Part shown: in pieces, positions 53,472-62,268 of the stretch
How the letters are laid out: each line of letters starts with the position of its first letter
Position numbering within the stretch: position 1 is the first letter of the stretch
Source of the DNA: Lacrimispora celerecrescens
GTDB lineage: Bacteria; Bacillota; Clostridia; Lachnospirales; Lachnospiraceae
Length of the DNA stretch: 64,000 bases
Assembly (NCBI RefSeq): GCF_000732605.1
Contig: NZ_JPME01000020.1
Span: 1 to 64,000 of the forward strand
Reading direction: 5' to 3'
Made by a program: the position numbers and the translations under genes
Notes under the pieces: generated by a model
Seen by the model: only the letters and a program-made list of their open reading frames with translations
What the model was told of the DNA's origin: nothing
Database searches by the model: none

Positions 53472-54803
53472 CTACCGTTTCTGAAATGCCGCAATAAAAA
53501 ATCCGTCACAGGGATGGATTCCCGGCAAAAGCTGTATAAAATCCCGGTTTGCGGCGGCCGAATCCAGCTTCTCTCCGAGTTTTCCTTTAAGACTAATACA
53601 GTCAAAAGGAAATTGCTCAAGAAACCACCGGGCATTTTCTTCATTTTCTTTTCGGTTTATGGTACATGTACTGAAAATCAGACGTCCGCCCGGTTTTACA
53701 TATGCCTGGGCAACCGTAAGGATATTCCGCTGAAGCGCGGCCAAAGATTCCAGGGCATCCGGCGTCATACGGTATTTGATGTCCGGCTTTCGTCCGATGA
53801 TACCAAGTCCGGAACATGGCAGGTCGGCAATAACAATATCCGCCTTTTCCACTGAATCCGGGTCAGTGACAAGCGCATCCTGGACTTTTGTACGGATATT
53901 TAAATATCCGCATCGCCGAATATTTTCTTCGACCATATTTATCTTAAGAAGACTTAAATCCCGGACTTCCACCATACCCGTCCCGTCAAGTTTATCTGCA
54001 ATATGAATGCTCTTTCCTCCCGGTGCTCCGCAGACATCGATAACGTAATCTCCCTTTTTAGGATCAGCTATCTCACCTACAAAGCTGGAGCTTAGATCCT
54101 GAACCTGGATATATCCCTTTTGGAACGCCTCCAGTCCTTCCATATAATCATATTTTTCAATGCAAAGCACTGCTTCTGAAATTCCGGACTCACTTACTTC
54201 TGCCCCCTGGTTTCTAAGGCTTTGAATAATTTCTTCTTTTGAAGCCTTTGCAAGATTACAGCGGACAGTCGTTTTTTTATTTTTTAAAAAAGATTCCATC
54301 ATGGTGACTGCTGTTTCTCTGCCATAGGATTCCTCCCACATGGATACGATCCATGCCGGCATGGAATAACGGACAGAATCATTGGGCCAGCTTAATCCCT
54401 CTTTATTTCTGGAAATATTTCTCAGCACTCCATTGACAAAACCCTTTAATCCTGTAAATTTCCGTTTCACGGCAAGTTTCACCGCTTCGTTACATACGGC
54501 TGAATCAGGAACACGGTCCATATAAATAAGCTGATAGACCGACATGCGTAAAATAGTTCGTATTACCGGTTTCATCTTTGAAACTTTCGTATTGGAAAAG
54601 GAATCAATGATATAATCGATCTGAAGCAGGTATTCTACAGTTCCTTCTGCGATTCTGGAAATGAAGGCCCGTTCCGATTTATCCAGATACTGATACTTAT
54701 TTAAGGCCTGGCGCAGGATGATATGGCTGTAGCCTCCCCGCTCCAGAATCTCTAACAGGATATCCAGTGCGATTTCCCTGCTGTCTGTCTCTTTAGTCAT
54801 CAT
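53472..54803 (-). CDS. rsmB: 16S rRNA (cytosine-967-C5)-methyltransferase RsmB
   Basis: RsmB makes m5C967 in the 30S head. The 443 residues have an N-terminal NusB-like domain (about 1-145, with YSHIILRQALNKY), then the methyltransferase domain with VIDVCGAPGGKSIHIAD, DLPCSGLGIIGRKPD (catalytic Cys) and IFSTCTINRKENEEN (second Cys). The second ATG (54800) is an alternative start. It overlaps the yugP-type gene by 11 bases. Confidence 0.95.
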   Translation of the reverse strand: MMTKETDSREIALDILLEILERGGYSHIILRQALNKYQYLDKSERAFISRIAEGTVEYLLQIDYIIDSFSNTKVSKMKPVIRTILRMSVYQLIYMDRVPDSAVCNEAVKLAVKRKFTGLKGFVNGVLRNISRNKEGLSWPNDSVRYSMPAWIVSMWEESYGRETAVTMMESFLKNKKTTVRCNLAKASKEEIIQSLRNQGAEVSESGISEAVLCIEKYDYMEGLEAFQKGYIQVQDLSSSFVGEIADPKKGDYVIDVCGAPGGKSIHIADKLDGTGMVEVRDLSLLKINMVEENIRRCGYLNIRTKVQDALVTDPDSVEKADIVIADLPCSGLGIIGRKPDIKYRMTPDALESLAALQRNILTVAQAYVKPGGRLIFSTCTINRKENEENARWFLEQFPFDCISLKGKLGEKLDSAAANRDFIQLLPGIHPCDGFFIAAFQKR

Positions 54804-55509
54804 TCCTTCTTCCTCCGAACAAGATAACCAGCCTTAGAAGCTGAAGTACGGTAGCAGCAAGCGCCGCCACATAGGTAAGGGCTGCCGCACCCAGCACTTT
54901 TCTGGTATAACCCAATTCCTGGTCACCTAAAATCCCTACCTGGCCTAAAAGAGTAACCGCCCGGCTGGAGGCATTGAATTCCACAGGCAGGGTGACCAAC
55001 TGAAATAATACCGCCAGAGAAAACAGAATCAGGCCGATATTCACTAAGGGAGAACCCATTCCCCCGATTATAACACCGAGAATAATGAGAGGCAGTGCCG
55101 CCTTAGAGCCAATATTGGCCGCAGGAACAATAGCCGCCCGAAGTTTCAGAGGAATATAACCTGTGCTGTCCTGCATTACATGACCGCATTCGTGTGCTGC
55201 GACACCGATTGCCGCCACTGATGTGGAACCATAAACAGAGTCGGACAAATTAACAGTTTTGGTTCTGGGGTCATAATGATCCGTAAGCTGTCCGCTTACA
55301 GACCTTACCTGAACATCATAAATGCCCTGGGAATTTAAAAGGCGTTTTGCCGCTTCTGCCCCAGTCATTCCGGACATACTTCTTACTTTTGAATATTTAT
55401 TGAAAGTGCTGTTTACTTTTGCAGATGCCACCATGGACAAAACTGCTCCGATGATGACTAAGATCCAGGTCGGATCTAGGTAATATCCCATCATTCCGCC
55501 ATAATACAT
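54793..55509 (-). CDS. Membrane zinc metallopeptidase, YugP family
   Basis: A 238-residue DUF2268/YugP-like membrane protease. The zinc motif AAHECGHVMQDSTGY (H-E-x2-H) is at about residue 107. An N-terminal helix and three or four more helices in the second half place the site at the membrane. Family substrates are unknown. It lies between fmt and rsmB, a common clostridial position. Confidence 0.9.
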   Translation of the reverse strand: MYYGGMMGYYLDPTWILVIIGAVLSMVASAKVNSTFNKYSKVRSMSGMTGAEAAKRLLNSQGIYDVQVRSVSGQLTDHYDPRTKTVNLSDSVYGSTSVAAIGVAAHECGHVMQDSTGYIPLKLRAAIVPAANIGSKAALPLIILGVIIGGMGSPLVNIGLILFSLAVLFQLVTLPVEFNASSRAVTLLGQVGILGDQELGYTRKVLGAAALTYVAALAATVLQLLRLVILFGGRRNDD

Positions 55510-55511
55510 AA

Positions 55512-56498
55512 TCAGACTCCCCTTTCTTCTTTCTTGCCAGCGTTAGGGCTTGAAGGTACGTCTGCAAGGCGCTCCAAAATGGTGCCTTCTGCAATGGGAT
55601 ATCCGCGAAGAAATGCGTCGATATCCATGCATTTTTTCCCTTGCAGCTGAAGTTTTCGAATAGAAAGGCCGCCTTTTCCGGTTTTTATGACCAAAGAATT
55701 CCGGCTAACCTCTGCCACCTGGCCATAAGCCCCTTCATACTCCTTATCTACCACGTCTGCTTCCCATAGTTTCATCACTTTTCCATTCCAGACTGTATAA
55801 GCGCTGGGCCATGGGTTTAATCCACGAATCAAGCGTTCTATGGATACAGCATCCAAGGACCAGTCAATATCTCCCATAGACTTTTTTATCATGCCTACGT
55901 AGCAGGACTTGGAATCATCCTGGGGGATACGGATTGCCGTTCCATCTTCCAGTTTGTTTATGGTTTTTAATATAAGGCCGCCGCCCAACCTGCTCAGTTT
56001 ATCATGAAGGCTGCCGAAGGTTTCCTTTTCATCCAAAGAAGTGGATTCCTGATCCAGCATATCTCCGGTATCCAGAAGCTCCGCCATCATCATGGTCGTG
56101 ACTCCGCTTTCTTTTTCCCCGTTAATGACCGCATACTGTAAGGGAGATGCGCCGCGGTACTTGGGAAGCAGAGAAGCGTGGATATTCACACAACCATATT
56201 TAGGAATATCCAGAATGGACTTTGGCAGGAGCTGTCCAAAAGCGATCACTATGATCAGATCCGGTTCCATATCTGAAAGAATTTTTACAAACTCCGGATC
56301 CCTTGCTTTAACCGGCTGGTAAACAGGGAGATTGTATTCCATTGCTTTCTCCTTTACCGGAGTCATCTGGACTTCCTTCCCTCTTCCCTTGGGTTTATCC
56401 GGCTGGGTAACTACCGCAAGGATCTCATGTCCGGCCTCATGTATAGCCTCAAGAGCAGGAACGGAAAAATCAGGTGTTCCCATAAAAATGATACGCAT
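55512..56498 (-). CDS. fmt: Methionyl-tRNA formyltransferase
   Basis: Fmt formylates initiator Met-tRNA with 10-formyl-THF. The 328 residues show IIFMGTPDFSVPAL, the catalytic NIHASLLPKYRGASPLQ and the C-terminal OB-like tRNA-binding domain. It starts two bases after def, which removes the formyl group later. Fhs at 62269-63939 supplies the formyl donor. Confidence 0.97.
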   Translation of the reverse strand: MRIIFMGTPDFSVPALEAIHEAGHEILAVVTQPDKPKGRGKEVQMTPVKEKAMEYNLPVYQPVKARDPEFVKILSDMEPDLIIVIAFGQLLPKSILDIPKYGCVNIHASLLPKYRGASPLQYAVINGEKESGVTTMMMAELLDTGDMLDQESTSLDEKETFGSLHDKLSRLGGGLILKTINKLEDGTAIRIPQDDSKSCYVGMIKKSMGDIDWSLDAVSIERLIRGLNPWPSAYTVWNGKVMKLWEADVVDKEYEGAYGQVAEVSRNSLVIKTGKGGLSIRKLQLQGKKCMDIDAFLRGYPIAEGTILERLADVPSSPNAGKKEERGV

Positions 56499-56500
56499 AA

Positions 56501-56995
56501 TTATTCTTCTACCTCGCCTTCTTCTTCCTCATCCAGGGAGACATCCTCCAACTCGCCTTCCACCTTATCTACGTATAAATCACCATTTAAATGGTCGCAT
56601 TCATGGCAGATTGCACGAGCTAAAAATCCTTCCCCTTCCAGTTCGAACGGTTCCATGGAAGCATCAAAAGCTTTTACCTTTACGTATTCAGGCCTTGTAA
56701 CCGTTCCGGATTTTCCCGGCACGCTTAAGCAGCCTTCCGGTCCGGTCTGGCTTCCCCTTGTCTCCACGATTTCCGGATTAATCAGTACATACTGATTCCC
56801 GTCATCTACATCTATAACTACGATCTGTTTTAAAATCCCCACCTGGGAAGCTGCAAGGCCAACTCCGTTTGTTTCATACATGGTCTCAAACATATCTACG
56901 ATCAGTTCGGTAATCCTTGGTGTGATCTCTTTTACAGGTTTGCAGTGCTTTCTTAAAATTTCATCTCCAATGGTTCTAATCTTTCTAATTGCCAT
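56501..56995 (-). CDS. def: Peptide deformylase
   Basis: Def removes the N-formyl group from new proteins. The 164 residues contain the three motifs GVGLAASQVG, EGCLSVPG and HECDHLNGDLYVD (metal H-E-x2-H). An acidic C-terminal tail (about 145-164) is unusual but seen in relatives. It lies 18 bases behind priA. Confidence 0.97.
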   Translation of the reverse strand: MAIRKIRTIGDEILRKHCKPVKEITPRITELIVDMFETMYETNGVGLAASQVGILKQIVVIDVDDGNQYVLINPEIVETRGSQTGPEGCLSVPGKSGTVTRPEYVKVKAFDASMEPFELEGEGFLARAICHECDHLNGDLYVDKVEGELEDVSLDEEEEGEVEE

Positions 56996-57013
56996 TTTCT
57001 TTTATCCTCTCAT

Positions 57014-59242
57014 TTATGAAAAATCGTATTGAATCATCACCTGATCAAACAATTGCCGATGATTTTCTGAAAAAACATCGATCTGATCCCTGATTTTTAT
57101 TAGTATATCATAGTTTTCCTGTTTCAAGTATAAAATTTTTCTATAGATATCATTAATTTTGTAAACGCTTGCCTCTACCGGGCCGATGACCTGTACTGCT
57201 TCCTGTTCCGAAAGGGGGGCGATAAACCCGGCTGCCAAAGCCGCTGCTTCTATTAAGCAGTCTTCCTGTCTGGATGAGAACTGAACGGTTAAAAGGCCGC
57301 TTGCCGGAGGGTATTTCATCAGGCGCCGATAAGCCATTTCCTGTTGGTAAAACGCGTCATAATCCTGATTTGCAGCGGTCTCAATGCTGTAATGCTCCGG
57401 ACTATAGGTCTGAATGACCACATCACCGTTTCGAGAATCACGCCCGGCTCTTCCTGCCGCCTGGGTCAAGAGCTGGAAGGTCCTCTCTGCAGAGCGGTAG
57501 TCCGGGGTATTCAAAGACAAGTCTGCCGCCAGTACTCCTACCAAGGTCACATTGGGGAAATCGTGCCCCTTTACGATCATCTGGGTGCCAATTAGGATGT
57601 CAGCCTCTCCCTCCGAAAAGGCGGTGAGTATCTCCTCATGTCCTCCCTTTTTTGAGGTTGTATCCAGATCCATTCGTAAGACTCTGGAAGCTGGAAACAT
57701 CTTTTTTGTCATTTGCTCAATCTTCTGGGTTCCCACTCCGAAATTGGCAATGTAAGGAGAACTGCATGCAGGACAGCGGTCCGGCATGGGGATAGAATAA
57801 CCGCAATAATGACAAACAAGGCGGCTGTTATTATGAAGTGTCAGAGTCACGTCACAGTGAGGGCAGCGAATGGCTTCGCCGCAGGATCGGCAGGAAACAA
57901 AATTTGCATAGCCGCGCCTATTGATAAACAGCATGACCTGTTCCCGCTTCTCCAGCCGGTCCTGGATCAGGGCCTGTAAGTTCCTGCTGAAAATGGATTT
58001 ATTGCCTTCTTTTAACTCCTGCCTTAAATCCACCACAGAAACCGCCGCCAGACGGCTGTTTTTTTTGGCCCGTTCCGTCAGGCGAAAAAGCCTGTATTCC
58101 CCCAGAAGGGCTTTTGTATAAGCTTCCAGGGATGGGGTCGCTGAGCCTAAAACCAAAGATGCTCCCTGCATGGAGGCCCTTTTCTCAGCCACCTCTCTGG
58201 CATGGTATCTTGGGGATACCTCACTTTTGTAAGCTCCCTCATGCTCTTCGTCTATGAGAATCAGTCCAAGACGGGAAAAGGGGGTAAACAGGGCTGAACG
58301 GGGACCGATCATAATATCAATATCTCCGTTTCTTGCCCGTTCAAACTGGTCATACCGTTCTCCTGCCGACAATCTTGAATTGATGATGGACACCCGGTTC
58401 CCAAATCTTCCATAGAACCGCAGGACTGTTTGATAGGTCAGGGCAATCTCAGGAATGAGCACGATCACCTGTTTTCCATCTTCTATGACTCTTTGGATCA
58501 ATTCCATATAAACTTCCGTTTTTCCACTTCCCGTAATGCCGTGGATCAAATAGGTATTTCTTATCGCTTGGGAATAATCCAGGCAAAAGCTGTCTACGAT
58601 GGCCTGCTGCTCCCTATTTAAAACCACTTTGTTTCTTTCTTTTGCCTCTGTTTTAACAGGATTTCTGTAGACCTCTTCACGATCAAGACTTACGTATCCT
58701 TTTTCTATAACCGGCTTTAAAGTGGCCGCAGAAAGGTTCATCTGGTTGACCGCAATTTCGTATGGAATGACAGGATTTTCCATTAATGCCTGGAAGAGGC
58801 GTACCCTGGCCTTATATTTCTTTTTTTCCGCTTCCTCTAAAGCATTGATAAGCTGGGAAGGATCTAAAAGACTTTTAAGTACCTTTTTTTCCTTCGGCTT
58901 AACCTTTTGCTTTACCGGAAGCACTGTTTTTAATGCCTGGTTCATGGTGGAACCATACCGTTCTTTCAGCCACCATGCCAGGGAAATAAGCAGGGATTCC
59001 GCTGAAACACCATCCGTTACGATCCCTGCAATATCCTTAATTTTATCCGGATCATAATCCGCATGGGCGGCAATGCCGACCACATACCCTTTCCGCATGG
59101 AATTTCCTTTTCCAAAAGGAATCAAAACCAGAGACCCCACAGCCACTTCATCAAAAAGCCCGGCCGGAATCCGGTAATCAAAGGTTCTGTCAACTTTTTC
59201 ATGGGAAATATCAATAATAATCCGGGCATATCGTTCCGTCAT
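57014..59242 (-). CDS. priA: Primosomal replication restart helicase PriA
   Basis: PriA reloads the replicative helicase at stalled forks. The 742 residues show the N-terminal DNA-binding domain, Walker A GITGSGKTEVYMEL, the DEEH box in LILIDEEHEGAYK, and two zinc sites in CRSCGEAIRCPHC and CHYCGYSIPMPDRCPAC. Helicase motifs V/VI follow (IGTQMIVKGHDFP, TQAAGRAGR). Its leader holds a copy of the hairpin-RBS repeat (59248-59293). Confidence 0.97.
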   Translation of the reverse strand: MTERYARIIIDISHEKVDRTFDYRIPAGLFDEVAVGSLVLIPFGKGNSMRKGYVVGIAAHADYDPDKIKDIAGIVTDGVSAESLLISLAWWLKERYGSTMNQALKTVLPVKQKVKPKEKKVLKSLLDPSQLINALEEAEKKKYKARVRLFQALMENPVIPYEIAVNQMNLSAATLKPVIEKGYVSLDREEVYRNPVKTEAKERNKVVLNREQQAIVDSFCLDYSQAIRNTYLIHGITGSGKTEVYMELIQRVIEDGKQVIVLIPEIALTYQTVLRFYGRFGNRVSIINSRLSAGERYDQFERARNGDIDIMIGPRSALFTPFSRLGLILIDEEHEGAYKSEVSPRYHAREVAEKRASMQGASLVLGSATPSLEAYTKALLGEYRLFRLTERAKKNSRLAAVSVVDLRQELKEGNKSIFSRNLQALIQDRLEKREQVMLFINRRGYANFVSCRSCGEAIRCPHCDVTLTLHNNSRLVCHYCGYSIPMPDRCPACSSPYIANFGVGTQKIEQMTKKMFPASRVLRMDLDTTSKKGGHEEILTAFSEGEADILIGTQMIVKGHDFPNVTLVGVLAADLSLNTPDYRSAERTFQLLTQAAGRAGRDSRNGDVVIQTYSPEHYSIETAANQDYDAFYQQEMAYRRLMKYPPASGLLTVQFSSRQEDCLIEAAALAAGFIAPLSEQEAVQVIGPVEASVYKINDIYRKILYLKQENYDILIKIRDQIDVFSENHRQLFDQVMIQYDFS

Positions 59243-59247
59243 TGTAA

Positions 59248-59293
59248 TCCTCTTTTCTGCCCACGCCTTTTGGGCATAAAGGTATGCCTCGCC
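59248..59293 (-). repeat. Hairpin-RBS repeat element, copy upstream of priA
   Basis: GGCGAGGCATACC is followed by the stem TGCCC/GGGCA with a nine-base loop (AAAAGGCGT), then AGAAAAGAGGATTACA with the priA ribosome site. It resembles the der-leader copy over about 45 bases. Confidence 0.6.
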
Positions 59294-59320
59294 TTATGCT
59301 GCATGAGCTCCAGAAGGCTG

Positions 59321-60691
59321 TCAAGGCCGGTAAAATTTCTCCGCTACAGGACCAAGGTTCATGCTGTTGGAGCCCTTAAACAGCACACAGTCCCCTTCCT
59401 TTAATTCCTTATTTAAGTAAGTTACCAGAAGCTCCGGCTCCATAAATTCTTTAACCAAGATATGAGGAGCGTGTTCCTTCACCGCTCTGGCGATCTCCCC
59501 TGCCATTTCTCCTAAAGTCACCAACTCATATACCGGATGTTCTGCAATGTATTCTCCGATTTCATAGTGATATTCCGGGGACTTTTCTCCCAGTTCTTTC
59601 ATATCGGCCAATACAGCGATCCTTCGTTCCGCCTTTGTTATAGAACCCAAAACCTCCAGTCCTGCTTTCATGGAAACCGGGCTGGCGTTATACGTATCAT
59701 CGATAATGGTAATTCCCGCCACATGATAGATCTGCTGCCGGTTTTTAAAACCTGTGAAATCCTGAAGACATTTAGCGGCTTCTTCCATAGGAATGCCGCA
59801 CTCAGAAGCCACTGCAAGAGACACCATTGCATTTAACACGTTATGGCTTCCCATTACTGCCAGGCGTATCGGAACCCTCTTCTGGCCGAAAGCTGCAGTA
59901 AAGGCCGGAAAGCCCTCCTCTATATGGACATCCAAGGCCCTGTAATCACAGTTTTCTCTTGTTCCGTAATAGATGGTCTTACAGCCTTCCTTGGCCTTTG
60001 TTGTTTTTAAAAGCGGGTCATCCCCATTTAAAAACAGGATTCCGCCTTCCATCAGGCCATCCTGGATGGACATCTTTTCTCTGTAAATATTTTCCTGGGA
60101 TCCTAACTGCTCGATATGGGTTACTCCGATGTTGGTAATCACAGCCATCTGGATTTTTGCGATCTTGGCAATGACGGTCAATTCTCCCGGCTCACTCATT
60201 CCCAGTTCAATGACTCCGATTTCATCCTCGGCCGAGATCTCCGATAAGGTAATGGGCACTCCCACCTGGCTGTTATGGTTTCCAGGGGTTTTATAAACAG
60301 AATAACGGGCAGACAGGGCGCAAGCGACCATTTCTCTAGTAGTGGTCTTTCCTACGCTTCCCGTAATTCCCACAAGGGGAAGTTTTAAACAGTCCCTGTA
60401 ATAGCTCCCAATGGCCTGAAGAGCCTTTTTTGTATCCTCTACCCGGATCCAGGGTTGGTCCAAGTCCATGGCGTCATGTTCGCTGGTAAGCGTCGCCGTT
60501 GCCCCATTGTCAAATGCCTGCCCGATAAAACGGTGAGCATCTTGCTTTTCTCCTATAATAGGGACAAACAGATCATTCCCCTTCATAGATCTGGAGTCAA
60601 TACTGATGTGCTCTAAAACTGTATCCTCGTTTCCGCAAAGAAGCCTTCCTCCTGTGGCTGAAAGTATTTCTTTTACTGTCATATTAACCAT
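59321..60691 (-). CDS. murF: UDP-MurNAc-tripeptide-D-Ala-D-Ala ligase MurF
   Basis: MurF adds D-Ala-D-Ala to the UDP-MurNAc tripeptide, the last cytoplasmic step of the peptidoglycan monomer. The 456 residues have the ATP loop GITGSVGKTTTREMV, TNIGVTHIEQLGS and DDTYNASPVSMKAGL. ATG 60691 follows GGAGGAAGCT; the reading from 60703 is less likely. It follows murE across an 88-base gap with a strong hairpin. Confidence 0.96.
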   Translation of the reverse strand: MVNMTVKEILSATGGRLLCGNEDTVLEHISIDSRSMKGNDLFVPIIGEKQDAHRFIGQAFDNGATATLTSEHDAMDLDQPWIRVEDTKKALQAIGSYYRDCLKLPLVGITGSVGKTTTREMVACALSARYSVYKTPGNHNSQVGVPITLSEISAEDEIGVIELGMSEPGELTVIAKIAKIQMAVITNIGVTHIEQLGSQENIYREKMSIQDGLMEGGILFLNGDDPLLKTTKAKEGCKTIYYGTRENCDYRALDVHIEEGFPAFTAAFGQKRVPIRLAVMGSHNVLNAMVSLAVASECGIPMEEAAKCLQDFTGFKNRQQIYHVAGITIIDDTYNASPVSMKAGLEVLGSITKAERRIAVLADMKELGEKSPEYHYEIGEYIAEHPVYELVTLGEMAGEIARAVKEHAPHILVKEFMEPELLVTYLNKELKEGDCVLFKGSNSMNLGPVAEKFYRP

Positions 60692-60717
60692 AGCTTCCTC
60701 CATTCCATCTACCGTGG

Positions 60718-60757
60718 AAATGCCGAAAGCCGCATCTTCCTACGGCTTCCGGCATTT
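60718..60757 (-). other. Long stable hairpin between murE and murF
   Basis: A 15-bp stem (AAATGCCGGAAGCCG with CGGCTTTCGGCATTT, one G-U pair) and a ten-base loop. On the minus strand only TTTCC follows, so it is a poor terminator in the direction of the genes; it may protect or process the transcript. On the plus strand a T-rich run follows, but no gene needs it. Confidence 0.7.
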
Positions 60758-60779
60758 TATTTATCGTTGTGCCTTCCTT

Positions 60780-62255
60780 TTAAACATCCTTTGAAAGCTG
60801 GGCATCCACCGCTTTTAAGACCTCTTCCCGGTCTGAAAAATGATGACGGACTCCGTTTATCTCCTGGTAATCCTCATGTCCTTTTCCTATAATGGCAATC
60901 ATGTCGCCCGGTTCAGCATGAATGATGCTGAAGCGGATCGCTTCCCTGCGGTCCGGGATTTCTATGTATTTTCCTCCGGTTTTTTCAAGGCTTCCACGAA
61001 TATCTGCAATGATATCTTCCGTTTTTTCGTATCTGGAATTGTCCGCAGTGATAATCGTAAAATCTGCCAGGCGTCCCGCACTGTCACCCATGGTGATACG
61101 CCGGTCCTTGGAACGGTTCCCGCCGCAGCCGAAGACGCAGACAAGGCGCTTTGGATGGTAATCCCTTAAAGTTGAAAGCAGGCTTTCCATACTGACCGCA
61201 TTATGGGCATAATCTACGATTACCGTACATTTCTCAGAGGCATATACGATTTCCATACGTCCGTTTACATTTAAATGCTCCAGCCCATGGCAGATACTCT
61301 CTTTCGGAAGGTCTAAAAAGCTTAAAACACTGACCGCAGCCAATGCATTGGCAACGTTAAAGCGTCCCGGAATATTCACCCGGACAGAAAGCTCACAAGT
61401 CCCTTTGATGTCAAATTCCAGTCCAACAAAATCCGGTTGGGCGATGTATCGTATGTCTTCTGCTTTAAAGTCCGTTCCATCTTTATCCATAGAGAAAGAA
61501 TAGAGTTTGCAGGAGGCGTCCTTTACCACTTCTTCCCAGTGCTCGTCATCGCCGTTCATGATGCCCACTTTAGAGCAGCAAAAAATCCTGGATTTGTAAA
61601 AAAGATATTCCTCAAAATCCTGGTGCTCATCCGGTCCGATATGATCAGGAGAAATATTGGTAAACAGCCCGTAATCAAAACAGATCCCATCGACCCGGTG
61701 CATCTTAAAGGCCTGGGAGGAAACCTCCATCACCATATATTCGCAACCGGCCTCCACCATACGGCTAAAGGCAAGATGAAGTTCATAGGACTCTGGAGTT
61801 GTATTCATCGTAGGCGTTACATCCTGGCCGATGACAATCCCTGTGGTTCCGATCATTCCCACTTTTTTCCCGCAGGCTTCCAGAATTGTCTTGATCATGT
61901 GCGTGGTTGTGGTTTTTCCCTTGGTTCCGGTCACTCCAATGGTAACCATCTTTTCCGCCGGATAGTCAAACCTGGCAGCTGAAAGCAAAGCCAGCGCCTC
62001 TCTTGCATGATCTACGAGAATGGCAGTTACGCCATCCGGAACTTTTATCCTTTGCTCCACTACAAGGATCTCCACCCCGGCATTCACCACCTCAGGGATG
62101 AATTCATGGGAGTCCGTTCTCGTTCCTTTCATGCAGACAAATACAACTCCCTTTCGGGCCTTTCGGGAGTCATAAATGACATCCTCTGCCTCCACGTCCA
62201 GGCTACCCTGCAATACTTCATATTTTAAGTCTTTTAGCCATTCTCTAAACTTCAT
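60780..62255 (-). CDS. murE: UDP-MurNAc-tripeptide synthetase MurE
   Basis: MurE adds the third amino acid to UDP-MurNAc-Ala-Glu. The 491 residues have the ATP loop GVTGTKGKTTTTHMIKTI, TNISPDHIGPDEHQDFEEY and VDYAHNAVSMESLL. The site that reads DNPR in diaminopimelate-adding enzymes is DNSRYE here (Asp405), so the third residue cannot be read off safely. ATG 62255 follows GGAGG; a TTG at 62267 covers that site. It lies 13 bases behind fhs. Confidence 0.92.
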   Translation of the reverse strand: MKFREWLKDLKYEVLQGSLDVEAEDVIYDSRKARKGVVFVCMKGTRTDSHEFIPEVVNAGVEILVVEQRIKVPDGVTAILVDHAREALALLSAARFDYPAEKMVTIGVTGTKGKTTTTHMIKTILEACGKKVGMIGTTGIVIGQDVTPTMNTTPESYELHLAFSRMVEAGCEYMVMEVSSQAFKMHRVDGICFDYGLFTNISPDHIGPDEHQDFEEYLFYKSRIFCCSKVGIMNGDDEHWEEVVKDASCKLYSFSMDKDGTDFKAEDIRYIAQPDFVGLEFDIKGTCELSVRVNIPGRFNVANALAAVSVLSFLDLPKESICHGLEHLNVNGRMEIVYASEKCTVIVDYAHNAVSMESLLSTLRDYHPKRLVCVFGCGGNRSKDRRITMGDSAGRLADFTIITADNSRYEKTEDIIADIRGSLEKTGGKYIEIPDRREAIRFSIIHAEPGDMIAIIGKGHEDYQEINGVRHHFSDREEVLKAVDAQLSKDV

Positions 62256-62268
62256 TAAAACCTCCAAA

